In this document: positions 1-11,869 of the stretch, one piece after another
Layout: each line of letters begins with the position of its first letter
How positions within the stretch are numbered: the first letter of the stretch is position 1
Assembly: GCF_021869535.1 (NCBI RefSeq)
Contig: NW_026262734.1
Location: 95,299,285 to 95,363,284 of the forward strand
DNA length: 64,000 bases
Source of the DNA: Mytilus californianus
Taxonomy: Eukaryota > Mollusca > Bivalvia > Mytilida > Mytilidae
Direction: 5' to 3'
Translations under genes and position numbers: made by a program
The notes under the pieces: model-generated
Seen by the model: only the letters and a program-made list of their open reading frames with translations
Databases searched by the model: none
Told to the model about the DNA's origin: nothing

Positions 1-1085
1 AATAAAACTCATTTCATGTTCTGATATCTTCTTCTCACAGTCTTGTTGTTATAATGATTTACTGCTGCAGACACTTATTTCCTCTTTTTATTCATAGAAG
101 ATGTATCACTCTGTCAATTTTCCCGGCAAACACAAGAAAAGTAGTAAGAACAAAGAAATTATAATAATAGCTTATTAATTTTGTAGTTGAATTCTACTGG
201 TACTGAACATGCTCTAAATAGAAGATGCAAAACTACATCATATGAATGTTTTAGTTTATGATTATTTTATTCGAACAATTGACTTAAATAGGATCAGACA
301 CAAGTTTTACATCTGTATACAATAGGATAATAATATTATATTAAATTGAGTATGCATAAATTTTGCGCCTGTCCCAAGTGACTGACAGTGACCTATAGTT
401 GTTAATGTCTGTATCATTTGGTCTCTTGGAGAGAGTGTCTCATTGGCAATCTTACCACATCCTATTTATTTTACATTTGTATTGACACTTACAATGTATA
501 TTGAAGTCTTTTGTTTTAACCAAAAGATGCCTCTACTGGTTTTGTTGTTTGTTCGGGTGCTGATTCATTGAAATATAGACGCCATTTCTTTTCATTTATT
601 TATCTCAATCGTTTGACCGTTACAGCCAAGTTAATCAAGTATAAAATAAGTATATAATACCTGCTGCTTTTACTTCTTCTCCTTATTGAAAAAGTACATT
701 TCCTTTGTTAATTTCTTTTTTTCCCAATGAGCTCCTCAACAATTTTCTCTGTTCATTAACTAAGAACTTGGGAACTTGCTGTATCCCTAAAAACATATCA
801 AATTATTCAATTGATGGAAAAAAATCTTTCATTTTTATAATGGTATTATTTATTACACAATAGAAATATTACTCTTAAATATTTGTTTACATGTAGCTTA
901 TAATTAAGTTTGTAGTAATGTCATAAATGTGTAAGCTAAACATAAAATAAAAGATAGCTGTTCAAAGCTGACTGACATGATATCATCAATTAGATTTAAC
1001 CCCCTGAAGTACAAATTTAGGAGAAATTACAACTGAAAATATCGTTTAACAAGAGAAGAGAATTATCCTGTCATCAAGACAAAGA

Positions 1086-1400
1086 TTGAAGAATCCAACT
1101 AAATCCCACATCCCCACTTTTTCACCCCAATATGAAAAATCCCCCTTTTTTTTAACCTCGATATCCCACAACCCAAAAGGTGTCATTCCCCTAATGTTCA
1201 CCTGTACTAATATCAGAGACAGATTTAATGCGCAGCCCCCCCCTTTTGTGGGCTTAACCTTAGGCAGTCAATGCCCCATTTTGTTGGCTTAACCTTAGGC
1301 AGTCAATGCCCCCCTTTTGTGGGATTCACCTTAGACAATCAATGCCATCCCCCACCTCCTTTTATTAAAATTTATGTCATTTATGGATCCACCACTGAAT
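1086..1400. repeat. Dispersed repeat with CCCCCTTTTGTGGG tandem units (left arm)
   Basis: Three tandem units of about 39 bases, each holding CCTTAGGCAGTCAATGCC or a close variant, lie at 1235-1350. They are flanked by C-rich sequence and end at GGATCCACCACTG. A similar ending, GATCCGCCACTG, closes the repeat at 39,240-39,460, so both probably belong to one mobile-repeat type. The right-arm mirror is 18,950-19,265, where the C run is much longer (G run near 19,098). Confidence 0.6.
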
Positions 1401-2002
1401 ATGGAAAAAGAGTTCATAAATCGGTTTGAGTTGTGTCTTATCGAATTTGTGTTAAGGTTATTTAAATAAAATATATGTTTTAACTAAACTTTAGTGTAGC
1501 CTTAGGGTAAAAAAAATCAGAAAAAAAACTGTAATTTTATCGAACTTACCTGCACTGCATATTTTTAAAGTCACAAGTACACAGTACAGTAGACCCGAGA
1601 CAGAACTTTTTTTTACTTCTACAGTTCCGTCATTGTACACAGACTCTCAGTCTGTCAGTTTCATATGGACTGTTATAACATTGACAAGGAGATTGCTTGC
1701 CAAAAATAACCGCGGGAAATACCGCACACCTTGAAAAATTTCGGAATCGGTGTGTAACCCAGAAGCGGAATCAATTTCTTAACATTGTTTTGTTATCCAG
1801 CTGGTAGCTTGATATAATTTAAATATTTAATTTAATTAATTATTTGAATATTTAAACATGAAATACAATCGGTAAATTCAGTTTAAATGAGAATTGATGT
1901 GCTTCGTCTCTCAGAGAATTGTCCCGTACGGTTCACAGACAGAAACGAGCGTCTCAGACGACACATTTGGACGACACCAATTTTGACACCACAGTAGTGG
2001 CA

Positions 2003-2039
2003 ATGGAAAGTAATGCAGCTACTCTTGAAGATATAACAG
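2003..2039 (+). CDS. Candidate first coding exon, element-borne gene of unknown function (left copy)
   Basis: An ATG in the context GTGGCAATGG opens twelve codons (MESNAATLEDIT) and ends in phase 1 at CAG followed by GTATAT, a normal donor. The upstream 300 bases are non-repetitive and GC-richer than their surroundings (a CCGCGG site near 1711, then a stretch with several CGs), which suits a promoter or 5' UTR. It fits in frame to either the exon at 3464 or the one at 8761. The exon is conserved in the right arm at 18,303-18,339. I do not recognise the protein. The call rests on splice signals and phase agreement only. Confidence 0.35.
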
Positions 2040-2489
2040 GTATATTTTATTTCACAACCCCGTTATGAAGGTATGTGTACAATAGTTAATTAAAACGTAC
2101 CATTCCCTGAACAAATACAGTCTTCATGAAACACTTGACTGCCTGAAATTTGAAAATTGGAAAAACCTGTCATAAACTTTTAAATTCCTTTAAATTTAAA
2201 TCATTTAGGGCCTATGGTTTGTGACTTGTGAGTCCTTTTTCATTAAAATTTTACTGTCCTGACAACATTTATACATGCCTGGGCCGTATGATTTTTATGA
2301 GTTAATCATGAAGACCAAATGATCACACTAATACTAATAGTAATACCCAACTTTTGAAAGAAATTACCACAGGCACAGGCACTAGCATTTTGTATATAAT
2401 TTTATCTCTGTAAAAAATAAATATCTTCTTTTAAGTTTTAAACTGAATTTTACTGTGCGTATTGCTGTGTGTTTCTTTATTCTATTTTG

Positions 2490-2820
2490 GCTAGAGGTAT
2501 AGGGGGAGGGGTGAGATCTCACAAAACATGTTTAACCCCACCGCATTTTTTTGCCTCTCCTAAGTCAGGAGCCTCTTACCTTTGTTAGTCTTGTATGTTT
2601 TTAAATTTTAGTTCATTTATATGTTTTGGAGTTAAGTGTGACGTCCATTTTCACTGAATTACTCAATTAGTACACATTATTATGGAGGGGCCAGCTGAGG
2701 CCCACCTCGGGGTGCGGGATTCTCTGGCTTCGTTTAAGACCCATTGATGGCCTTCGGCTGTTATCTGCTCTTTGTTGGGTTGTTGTCTCTTTGACATATT
2801 CCCCATTTCCATTCTCAATT
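2490..2820 (+). repeat. Dispersed mussel-type repeat (left arm)
   Basis: Contains ACATGTTTAACCCCACCGCA, AAGTCAGGAGCCT, and TTGTTGTCTCTTTGACATAT followed by CCCCATTTCCATTCTCAATT. Related pieces occur at 44,880-45,010 and 40,610-40,660. I recall these motifs as abundant in Mytilus DNA. The likely origin is the 3' part of a retroelement. Mirror copy at 17,525-17,850. Confidence 0.55.
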
Positions 2821-3463
2821 TTACTCAGACTGACTCAGAGACATCATATATAATGTCTCTAATTTACTTCCCTAGTATAAAAGAGAACTAAAGTTAGTAT
2901 TTATAGAAAAATTATTTTATATTTATATATCTATTCAAAATAAAATTATGAAAAGAAAAGTAGAGATTATTGGGTTTTTTTTTTAATGTCAGAATATCAT
3001 GGATAAAGCCAGAGGATTCTGAATATCTGGCAAAAACTCAAAAACATGAGGAACGAACATCCTTAGACATAAATATATGTGGGTTTTGATTTTTACAAGA
3101 CTTCAATAAATAAATAGGGGCTTTTTAACATTCAGCTGCAGGTACTGAGGACCTACATGTATTGATCACTTACACTTATCTGTCTGGAGTGGTATATAAA
3201 CTTCACATGTCTCATAGACATACACCACATAACTCATTTTATTTCACCAGTTAAATATATGTCAAGATTGTTCATGATCATAGAATGACACTTGAGTTAA
3301 TTATCAGGCAATTACCTTTCATTGTTCCACTTATTAATATTTACCACACAATTTTGGTAGTTCACTGTAATGTTCCCAATTTAAAGTTTGACAGACTATG
3401 ACAATAACTGTATGTGTAAAAAAAATACTTAAAATTTATGCATTTCTTTTTTCTATATGACAG

Positions 3464-3591
3464 ATAATAAGCAGGGCATGAACGAAGTATGGAGGATCTG
3501 TTTGAAAATTCCAGACATGAGAAAGAAAATGACAGGGAGAGATGTCCAGTTCAACGTTACCAGGACAATTCAGCAAAGTTCCAACAGATAT
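3464..3591 (+). CDS. Candidate second exon, element-borne gene (left copy)
   Basis: Follows a pyrimidine-rich tract ending in ACAG and starts in phase 1, so the split codon made with the first exon is GAT (Asp). It gives 42 open codons (begins DNKQGMNEVWRICLKIPDM), basic and charged, then TAT followed by the donor GTATGC. No domain is recognised. The frame that starts MEDLFENS is a shadow of this one. The matching acceptor is destroyed in the right copy. Confidence 0.35.
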
Positions 3592-4429
3592 GTATGCACT
3601 ATTTCCATTCTATGAAATGTAATGCATTTAACAAAACAGTGTGCTTTAAAAAGAACAACATGCCTTTTGGTTTGCAGCATATGTGCAGAGGAAGAATAGA
3701 TATAATTTGTTGTACATTAATGCTACATATGATATTTAAGTAACTTTGCAGAACAAAATGTTCTGAATGTTAGCATTAAATATTTGCCACTGGACAACTG
3801 AAGGACGTTATGTAATGCATACAAAAATTGATAAGTCAAATGTAAAAGGTGATAAGAATCGAATAATCATTTAAATGTGTAACTATATATACGGTACACA
3901 TATATATACAAATGTACCTAAGAAGTGACTAAACAACATGAACAAAAGATATATCTTGGAGCTATTCAGGAATTATCTAACAGGGTCTTTTTTTACACCA
4001 ACCACCCGTAATATAAAAATTTATTTTACTTAATGAAGTATGTTTCTAAAGAAATTCTAAGGAAATTACAACCACCCCAATATAATATGACTACTTGGCA
4101 TGACATCAGATGCAACTCATTCATTTGTCATTGTTACCTTTAAAAAAATAAAAATAAAAAATGACTTATAAAATCATGTCTGATTCTACAACATTTCATT
4201 TTATACTTTAAACAAATTTGATATGAATTTGGAGGGCTTGTAATCGTGCAGTCCTATCGCAGCTGTTTATTAAATTTTTAACACACTGTACAATTAGATT
4301 GCATAATTGGAATCATTATACCACAAAAACTACTGTTAATGCTAATAATAAAAAAAAAAAAAAACTAATGGACATTTATTGATTCATTGATGTCTTTATT
4401 TTCTCATAATTGAGATATTGAATGATTAA

Positions 4430-4661
4430 TGTTTAGCGCCACTTTTAACACTATGGTGCTATTTTGTGGCATCCAGTTTTTATTGATGGAGGAAGCTGGA
4501 GAGAACCATGACCTTTGGTAGGAAAACTGACAATCCTAGTCAATTAAGATTGGGAGTTAAGTTCACTTGCCACATGCGGGATTTGAACTCACAACCTTAG
4601 TGTTGACTGGCTAGTGATACAGAAGTTCAACTACTTAGACTACTCGTCCAAGTTGGCTCCA
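4430..4661 (-). mobile_element. tRNA-derived SINE (left arm)
   Basis: On the minus strand it begins GGAGCCAACTTGGACGAGTA (A-box like, compare TGGCCGAGTGG at 57,470) and has the B box GAGTTCAAATCCCG. The body is shared with the copies at 15,691-15,920 and 57,190-57,470: CTAGCCAGTCAACACT, ATTGACTAGGATTGTCAGTT, CTTCCTCCATCAATAAAAAC. It is a retroposed Pol III transcript rather than a functional tRNA, since the cloverleaf is degenerate. Confidence 0.8.
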
Positions 4662-5210
4662 TATAATCGAGATATAATAAATATATATATAAAAAATTAA
4701 TTAAATATCACACAACAAAAGGAATGTAAAATAAAGAAAGAAAAAAAGAAAGTTTTATACATACACACAAAGAAATATTTAAGTCACTCAGCATAAAATC
4801 CCTATGCAATGATGTTAATCTTTAATGATAACATGTTACATGTATATACTGTTCATATTATTAACATTACTAAAGATGATTATGTGACATTTGTTTGTCA
4901 GTCAGTAGAAGGAGGCATAATATGTGGACTAAAGTTCATGTTCATGTACATTTATTTGAATATTTATTTTTCCAGAAAAAATCTGAATTTGAGGCAAATA
5001 TATACTGTCATGTATATATATAAGATGGATAAAGGACATGATACTTTAGCAGTGCTTCAGAGAATCACATTTGGCTACAGAAGTTTGTAGTATTTTGGTT
5101 GTAATCAAGTTATTAAGCTGAAGGTAATTTAATAGTTAAACAAGAAATGTTTCCTATTCAAGTATACTAAAATAAAGTTTGATGTTTAGGTCAGAATATG
5201 ATAAAAATCT

Positions 5211-5678
5211 TTTTATGCGCCCGTTTACGGGACGTATTATGGTATACCGTTGTCCGTCTTTCCGTCCGTCCGTCTGTCGTCAACATGTGGGACATTAACT
5301 CAAAAACGCTTTAACCAATTTGCATAAAACTTTGGTGAATTGATTATATCTATTGATGTAAGCTCCCTTTAGAATTTTATAAATTTTATTTGTTTATAGT
5401 CTGACAACAGATTTACTAAGTATTGCGCAACAGCATAGTGTATTGCACAACAGCAAGAAATCTTTAATTGAATATAAATTCAATTCATATAACCAATTTC
5501 AAGTTCTTTGACTACATTTATTTAGAAACCTATAATATGTCAAATATTTAATTACAATCCAAATTCAGACCTGTATCAAGCTTGAATATTGTTTCCATTT
5601 TTGCCCCAACTGTTCAGGGTTGGACCTCTGCGGGCGTATCCAGCTGCGCTCAGCGAAGCAGTTTATTTTTTTTTTGTC
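5211..5678 (+). mobile_element. pearl/HINE-like non-autonomous element (left arm)
   Basis: Starts TTTTATGCGCCCGTTTACGG with a short hairpin (CCCGTTTACGGG), then ACGTATTATGGTATACCGTT and a GTCCGTCC microsatellite. It ends GCGGGCGTATC...GCTGCGCTCAGCGAAGCAGT with a second hairpin and a T tract. This layout (hairpin, ACGG-type microsatellite, core, hairpin) is that of the bivalve pearl elements, which are regarded as non-autonomous Helentrons. No protein is coded. The same family appears at 59,147-59,842. Confidence 0.6.
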
Positions 5679-6526
5679 TCCCTTTCGATTTACTTACGTA
5701 TTTTCTGGCTATTTTTTTTTTTGTAAAGTACTGGTAAAAGTCAAAATTTGTTTGGTAAAGCACCATTTAAGTTCAGAACATGTTGTATATAGTATATTAA
5801 TAATTTAGATAAAATAAAAATAAAAAATACAATTATTTTATCTATCTACCCTATCTTTCTGCCAGGAGACAGCAAATAAGTGTATACATTTTTTGGCTTT
5901 ATTGTTCAAAAATGATGTTACAAAACATAACCAAATATTGATTAAATCCTTCATACTGCAGGTTATCTCTATACTTGCATGCCTGAAATTAAGATTATAA
6001 TCTCATCAAACATTACTTTTCAAGTAGATAATAATATATTGTCAATTATATTATACATGTTATAATAATTGAATATTAGAGTTTCAGTAATTCATATATT
6101 GTCTTATTGACAGCTCATTCAAATTAAAATATAAAGTTATGAGGGTCCGGTAATTGTAGATTTGACCATGTTGACAGAAACAATAGCTTAAAAGATTTTG
6201 ACATAAAAATTGAACAGTAATCTGAAACTGATGCCCAGAACCTTGAGGAATATCTAGAATTTCATTTTGTTTATAAAAACTGTATACTATACTTTTTGAT
6301 AGCCCTTAGTAAAACATTTTCTTGGCTTATTTTCATTTTATGAACTATTTGAGTATTTCTTAATTCATTGACCCAGATTTAAATAGAAGGCTCAAAGGAG
6401 TGAGATCTAAAAAAAATCTTTTAAGACTTCCAGATGTATGTATGCCTTTCTTCTCGTTATTGCTTTGTTTGATCCTGTTCCTAAGCACATATTGACATAA
6501 TGATGTTATTTTTTTTTAATTTACAG

Positions 6527-6611
6527 CTTCATAGTAAAACAGATCTAGGCTACACCTTCACTATTCAAGTCAGACTTTAAAAGGAAGCCTTTTTTGTTGA
6601 TAGCTGAACAT
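6527..6611 (+). CDS. Candidate third exon with stop codon, element-borne gene (left copy)
   Basis: A strong acceptor (long T tract, TTTACAG) and a consensus donor (GTAAGT at 6612) bracket 85 bases. In phase 0, following the exon at 3464, the reading is LHSKTDLGYTFTIQVRL and a TAA at 6578-6580. The rest would be 3' UTR joined to a further exon. A short extra exon near 4976-5011 (after TTTTCCAG; KKSEFEANIYCH) could fit in phase between the two, but this is weaker. Confidence 0.35.
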
Positions 6612-6894
6612 GTAAGTAAATACATTAATATCTTATTTGTATATTGTACAAATTAAACAAAGGAAGAATAATTAAGAAATAATTCGCCTTTTTCAGATTT
6701 TAAAGGATTATGGGTAATCTTATTGTTCGTACACCAAAATGAAAATAACATTACCTCATTGGTTGAATTTCTATTGTTTAGAACTTTTTAAACCAATCAC
6801 AACGTTTTAGTGTACGCTTTCGAAAATATTACCCAGAACAGAATGCATTTATTTAGATTATGAAAGGGCGAATTAAACTGGTGATAATAGAAAT

Positions 6895-7753
6895 ATTAAA
6901 ATGAGGAGATGAGGTATGATATTGCCAATGAGACAACTATCCACCAAAGTTCAGTGAAAGTGGATGTAAGCAATAATGGGCAACCATAGAGCCTTTAACA
7001 ATGAGAAAAATCCATAATGTATAGTCCGCTATATTTAAAGTTCAGTCTTTGGTTAAAGTTTTTTTTTATTTATCAATATATGAAACCTTCATCATGGATT
7101 ATCATGTTGATGCAATTAAATGACATTTGAATAGTAGATTTTAATAATCGAGAGGGGTAGAAGATACCAATGGGATATATTCAAACTCAAAGGTCGATTT
7201 ACAAACTGACAAACGCCATAAAACAAAACAAAAAACGACTAAAAGACAAGCAACTGCATACACAAAGTAGAAAACTAAAGACTGAGCACCACAACGGCAC
7301 TAAAAATCTTGGTGATCTCAGATAATGCAGAAGGGTTAGCTAATCCTGCTCCACATGTGAAACCTATCGTGTTATTCCAAAAAAATATCTTTGCCAAGTT
7401 ATACTAAGTCATTAGGCATCAGGCAACTAGCAGATTGGTTATTGACTCTTAATCTAAAACTAAGATATCACCATATTCATCAACCATCAGTAATGTAAAT
7501 TTTTAACCATTAATCAATAAATCTTGACCTAATGTGAAGTTTTGAAATTTGCAAATTTTTAATGAAAAGGATAGACAAGACAGTACCAGTAAAAACAACA
7601 CAGACATTGAAAAATTAAGAAACATAAAGAACAAAATTTTGTCATCTCTTTTTCATTATTTTTGTCTTGCCTTGAAAAAGCTAGATCTAGGGGTGCTGTT
7701 TCAACAATGTATAAGTTTGTGATTAGGTCATTTTAAGGGAAATTGAGATATAA

Positions 7754-7787
<34 letters not shown>

Positions 7788-8060
7788 AAATTTATTAGAT
7801 ATCACACAACAACAATGAAATACTAAAGTCACTTAGCATATAAGTTTGTGATTAGATGTAAGAAGATGTGGTATGAGTGCCAATGAGACAAATCTCCATG
7901 AAAGTCACAATTTGTAAAAGTAAACCATTATAGGTCAAAGTATGGTCTTTAACACAGAGCCTTGGCTCACACCGAACAGCAATCTATAAAGGGCCCCAAA
8001 AATGTTTGTCAGTTTAAGGGGAACCTTTAGTGATGGGCCAATGATATTTGGTATTCAGTT
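6895..8060 (+). repeat. Cluster of dispersed mussel repeats (left arm)
   Basis: Three pieces lie in a row. 6895-7025 has GATATTGCCAATGAGACAAC. 7140-7385 has GAAGATACCAATGGGATATA, GACTGAGCACCACAACGGCA and CCTGCTCCACATGTGAAACC; it is a divergent relative of the retroelement tail at 27,212, 33,870 and 45,010. 7850-8060 has GTGCCAATGAGACAAATCTC and CCGAACAGCAATCTATAAAG. A TA microsatellite sits at about 7757-7786. Shorter matches to the GCCAATGAGACA type occur at 412-470 and 45,590-45,665. Confidence 0.55.
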
Positions 8061-8121
8061 GTATTAGTATTGGCACATCACATTTCCATGGAGATTATTT
8101 GGCCCTGTACATTCAGTCATG

Positions 8122-8500
8122 TTTTTTTTATGCCCCCGCAACTGAAAGTTGGGGGGCATATTGTTTTACCCCTGTCCGTCCGTCCGTCCGTCCCATTATG
8201 GGTATATAGTTCATCCGCATAACTCCTCCTACAGTTTGAATCCTAGGAAGTTTTCACTTTGCTGTCTGTTTGTACATATATTGAAGGTGTGCATGTGGTT
8301 AGGGTTTTGATTTTTATTAATATTTGCTCTTTTGGGAGAAAGTTGAACTTTGTCAATTTTTGGAGTATTAACTTTCATAAGAGGAGCATTTCGAGATAAC
8401 TCCTCCTACAGTTTGAATACTAGGAATTTTTCACTTTTCTGGCTACATTGAAGGTGTGCATGTGGTCAGGGTTTTGATTTTGATTTTTTTTTTTTATAAT
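8122..8500 (+). mobile_element. Second pearl/HINE-like element (left arm)
   Basis: Begins TTTTTTATGCCCCCGCAACT with a perfect-stem hairpin (GCCCCC...GGGGGC), then TTTTACCCCTGTCCGTCC and two imperfect tandem units of about 180 bases. Each unit holds AACTCCTCCTACAGTTTGAA and AAGGTGTGCATGTGGT. It is a different family from 5211 but of the same architecture. Confidence 0.55.
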
Positions 8501-8760
8501 GAATTTTCTTTATTGTAACAAATAGACTAGCACAACATGTATGAACAAAGGTATACAGAATGACATATTCACACAAAGGAAGTATTAAATAATTAAAAAA
8601 TTAGGGTTGTAAACTATAGATATATTGAGAATTTTATCACATTGTTGTTTACAAAGCAAAAGCAACACTCATATTAGAAGTAAAATAAAGCTTTCATTAT
8701 GTATGCTTAAATAAGATAATATTATAACAGTAAATACAATTCTTTTTTTTATCCTTTCAG

Positions 8761-8834
8761 ATGAAGAAACTTTCAAAAGAGTGGAGCATTTAGAAGACGG
8801 AACAATCAAATATTATTTGCTACTATTTCAGTAA
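8761..8834 (+). CDS. Candidate last exon, element-borne gene (left copy)
   Basis: Preceded by a T-rich tract and CTTTCAG. In phase 1 it reads EETFKRVEHLEDGTIKYYLL and ends LFQ-stop (TAA at 8832-8834). It joins in frame to the first exon (phase 1), giving an alternative short product, or it is 3' UTR if the exon at 6527 is used. The acceptor is intact in both arms (mirror at 11,527-11,600). The function is unknown. Confidence 0.3.
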
Positions 8835-9308
8835 CTTTTCAAATGTTAACTGTTTAGAATATTCTTAAATATATATATAATTGAATTTAATGTGGAAAGT
8901 GTTTTGTTTTTTTTTTAACATTTGGTAACATATGCCTCTGTTAGGGACAATTTTTTAATCATAAGCTGATTATTTTTAGATTTGTCATGGTAAACCTGCA
9001 AGGGACACAACTCTTGTAGAATGAACATTGTAAAATAGCTAGTCTGTATTGAATTGTTGTTTGGTATACATTTGGTTTTGCATTATTTGTTGTGCAATTT
9101 CGAATTCGACTTCTTTTCAAACATTGTATAAATTTAAAATGTAGCTGACTTTGACATTGGTATTCATACTTTTAGATTTTTTATGAATTGTCAAACAAAC
9201 GCGATTATAAAGCAAGAATTTCAAACAAACAAAAAAAGAAATACTAACAGGAAGATTCGAAAGGTTTCAAACATGTAGAAATAGTCTCATGGTTTAAATA
9301 AGATTTGG

Positions 9309-9345
<37 letters not shown>

Positions 9346-9617
9346 TTTTAATGGATGCTAAACATCCAGCCACAAATATTACATACATATTCAGGATGAT
9401 AACAGGTTAATAAAACATGCATATGAGGTAACTGATAATCAATATAAGACAATTTATTGATGTATAACTCACTTTTACAGTACTTTTACCATAAAGAACC
9501 AGAGAAACATCTTCAAATAGAGATGACCAAGAACAAAAAATGATATGTCAATGAGTGCAACAAAGACAATATTTCATTTTTCCTAGTGGCTGCTTCACAT
9601 AAAAGTCTTGTTGTATT

Positions 9618-9855
9618 ATCACGTTTATATCACGTGGCTTTATATTAAACGTGAATATCACGTTGTATTATCACGTTGATATTATGTGGATTTATATACA
9701 ACGTGAATATCACGTGTGACGAACGTTTATTTCACGTTGTGCTCACAACGTGAATATGACGTTTCTGCTCGTTTCACGTTGTACTCACGTGGTGTGGGCA
9801 ACGTGAAAATCACATGATTCCCATGTTAAAATCACGTTGGAAAAAATTGCCTGTG
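9618..9855. repeat. Subterminal ACGT(G) array, left element
   Basis: About fifteen ACGT cores fall in some 235 bases, where about one would be expected by chance. Many are CACGTG, or pairs such as AACGTG...CACGTT that can pair with each other. Spacing is irregular, about 10-25 bases. Such arrays near transposon ends often act as transposase-binding sites. CACGTG is also the E-box, and ACGTG the core of hypoxia-response elements. Neither function can be shown here. Confidence 0.7.
9833..9855 (-). repeat. 23-base terminal inverted repeat, left element
   Basis: Reads CACAGGCAATTTTTTCCAAC plus GTG on the minus strand. It is identical to the termini at 10,511-10,533 and 20,895-20,917. The arm homology stops here. 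Confidence 0.85.
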
Positions 9856-9866
9856 ATACCAAGACT

Positions 9867-10019
9867 TTTGTTTTGCATGCAGACGTATAAAAATTACGGT
9901 TTTTATCCAACGCAATCATAGGTTTGAACGTTGTTTTCAATTTAGACTTGTATATATTCAAACCTTATTGATTGCGTTGGATAAAAACAGCAAATTTTAT
10001 ACATGTGCATGCAAAACAA

Positions 10020-10020
<1 letters not shown>
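9867..10020. repeat. Inverted repeat (hairpin) in the palindrome spacer
   Basis: Two arms of about 62-64 bases (9867-9928 and 9957-10,020) are inverse copies with a few mismatches. They share TTTGTTTTGCATGC and TTTTTATCCAACGCAATCA, and are separated by a 28-base loop. It may be a tiny MITE or a remnant of the event that joined the two elements. Confidence 0.7.
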
Positions 10021-10058
<38 letters not shown>

Positions 10059-10500
10059 AATGCACAAAGAAGCTTTTGAAAATAGGAATTTGTTTCATTT
10101 TGCTCCTTTCTATGCTTAGATATTCTCTATTCTTTATATACATGTTTATGTTTCCCATTATTCTCTGTTATTATATATGTTTCTATTTATCCTTTATTAC
10201 ATTTGTATTTATATATGTTTCTATTAATTCTCTATTCTTTTTATATATATTTCTCTATTTATTCTCCATTCTTTATACATGTTTCATTATTCTTTATATA
10301 TGTTTCTCTCTATTCTCTATTCTGTATATATATATGTTTCCCATTATTCTCTATTCTTTGTACATGTATACTTTTCTATTCTTTATATATATGTTTCCCC
10401 TCATACTCTATTCTTTATATTTTTTGCCTATATTTCTCTATTTTGTTATAATTGTTTGCCCTATGAAATACACTTTTTGTCCATTATTCTCTATACTGTA
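10021..10500. repeat. TA run plus degenerate pyrimidine-rich tandem repeat
   Basis: A TA microsatellite (about 10,025-10,053) is followed by about 400 bases built from variants of ATGTTTCCCATTATTCTCTA and TTCTTTATATAT, a degenerate unit of roughly 40-60 bases. One strand is almost all pyrimidine and TA. Open frames rich in Phe, Tyr, Ile and Leu are a by-product. Confidence 0.7.
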
Positions 10501-10510
10501 CATTCTTATA

Positions 10511-10533
10511 CACAGGCAATTTTTTCCAACGTG
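10511..10533 (+). repeat. 23-base terminal inverted repeat, inner end of right element
   Basis: Identical to 20,895-20,917 in inverse orientation. The preceding bases (TTATA) are not shared with the inverse of the left-arm flank, so homology begins exactly here. Confidence 0.85.
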
Positions 10534-10750
10534 ATTTTAACATGGGAATCATGTGATTTTCACGTTGCCCACACCACGTGAGTACAACGTGAAACGAGCA
10601 GAAACGTAATATTCACGTTGTGAGCACAACGTGAAATAAACGTTCGTCACACGTGATATTCACGTTGTATATAAATCCACATAATATCAACGTGATAATA
10701 CAACGTGATATTCACGTTTAATATAAAGCCACGTGATATAAACGTGATAA
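10511..10750. repeat. Subterminal ACGT(G) array, inner end of right element
   Basis: Mirror of 9618-9855, with the same cores in the same order and a few substitutions (for example a GACGTTT in the left array reads GTAATATT-like in the right). Confidence 0.7.
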
Positions 10751-11022
10751 TACAACAAGACTTTTATGTGAAGCAGCCACTAGGAAAAATGAAATATTGT
10801 CTTTGTTGCACTCATTGACATATCATTTTTTGTTCTTGGTCATCTCTATTTGAAGATGTTTCTCTGGTTCTTTATGGTAAAAGTACTGTAAAAGTGAGTT
10901 ATACATCAATAAATTGTCTTATATTGATTATCAGTTACCTCATATGCATGTTTTATTAACCTGTTATCATCCTGAATATGTATGTAATATTTGTGGCTGG
11001 ATGTTTAGCATCCATTAAAACT

Positions 11023-11053
<31 letters not shown>

Positions 11054-11869
11054 CCAAATCTTATTTAAACCATGAGACTATTTCTACATGTTTGAAACCT
11101 TTCGAATCTTCCTGTTAGTATTTCTTTTTTTGTTTGTTTGAAATTCTTGCTTTATAATCGCGTTTGTTTAACAATTCATAAAAAATCTAAAAGTATGAAT
11201 ACCAATGTCAAAGTCAGCTACATTTTAAATTTATACAATGTTTGAAAAGAAGTCGAATTCGAAATTGCACAACAAATAATGCAAAACCAAATGTATACCA
11301 AACAACAATTCAATACAGACTAGCTATTTTACAATGTTCATTCTACAAGAGTTGTGTCCCTTGCAGGTTTACCATGACAAATCTAAAAATAATCAGCTTA
11401 TGATTAAAAAATTGTCCCTAACAGAGGCATATGTTACCAAATGTTAAAAAAAAACAAAACACTTTCCACATTAAATTCAATTATATATATATTTAAGAAT
11501 ATTCTAAACAGTTAACATTTGAAAAGTTACTGAAATAGTAGCAAATAATATTTGATTGTTCCGTCTTCTAAATGCTCCACTCTTTTGAAAGTTTCTTCAT
11601 CTGAAAGGATAAAAAAAAGAATTTTATTTACTGTTATAATATTATCTTATTTAAGCATACATAATGAAAGCTTTATACTACTTCTAATATGAGTGTTGCT
11701 TTTGCTTTGTAAACAACAATGTGATAAAATTCTCAATATATCTATAGTTTACAACCCTAATTTTTTAATTATTTAATACTTCCTTTGTGTGAATATGTCA
11801 TTCTGTATACCTTTGTTCATACATGTTGTGCTAGTCTATTTGTTACAATAAAGAAAACTCATTATAAAA

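Larger units (their letters stand above)
1..9855 (+). repeat. Left arm of giant inverted repeat; partial 10.4-kb element
   Basis: The reverse complement of this stretch is found at 10,511-20,349. By eye the match is near-complete, with scattered substitutions and small indels (roughly one per 60-100 bases where compared) and different TA-run lengths. The arm ends exactly at base 9855 with a 23-base terminus that is shared with 10,511-10,533 and 20,895-20,917. The mirrored outer end, equivalent to 20,350-20,917, would lie left of the window. Cargo in order: dispersed repeats, a promoter-like stretch, candidate exons at 2003, 3464, 6527 and 8761, a SINE, two pearl-like elements and the terminal ACGT array. 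Confidence 0.9.
9856..10510. other. 655-base spacer between the two mirrored elements
   Basis: Single-copy sequence between the two inner termini. It has two parts: a 150-base imperfect hairpin (9867-10,020), then a TA run and a pyrimidine-rich tandem array. Because it is unique, the palindrome is not a simple fold-back of one sequencing read. Confidence 0.75.

Noticed and set aside
4560..4661. Functional tRNA gene on the minus strand
   Set aside because: A and B boxes are present, but the cloverleaf is degenerate and the sequence is part of a longer SINE body.
4809..5090. 93-codon frame conserved at 15,261-15,542
   Set aside because: Conservation is explained by the inverted duplication; the composition is low-complexity. 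Only a short piece near 4976 was kept, as a possible exon.
9968..10581. Three overlapping Phe/Tyr/Ile-rich frames resembling membrane proteins
   Set aside because: They come from a low-complexity pyrimidine-rich tandem array; several frames are open at once, as expected for a simple repeat.
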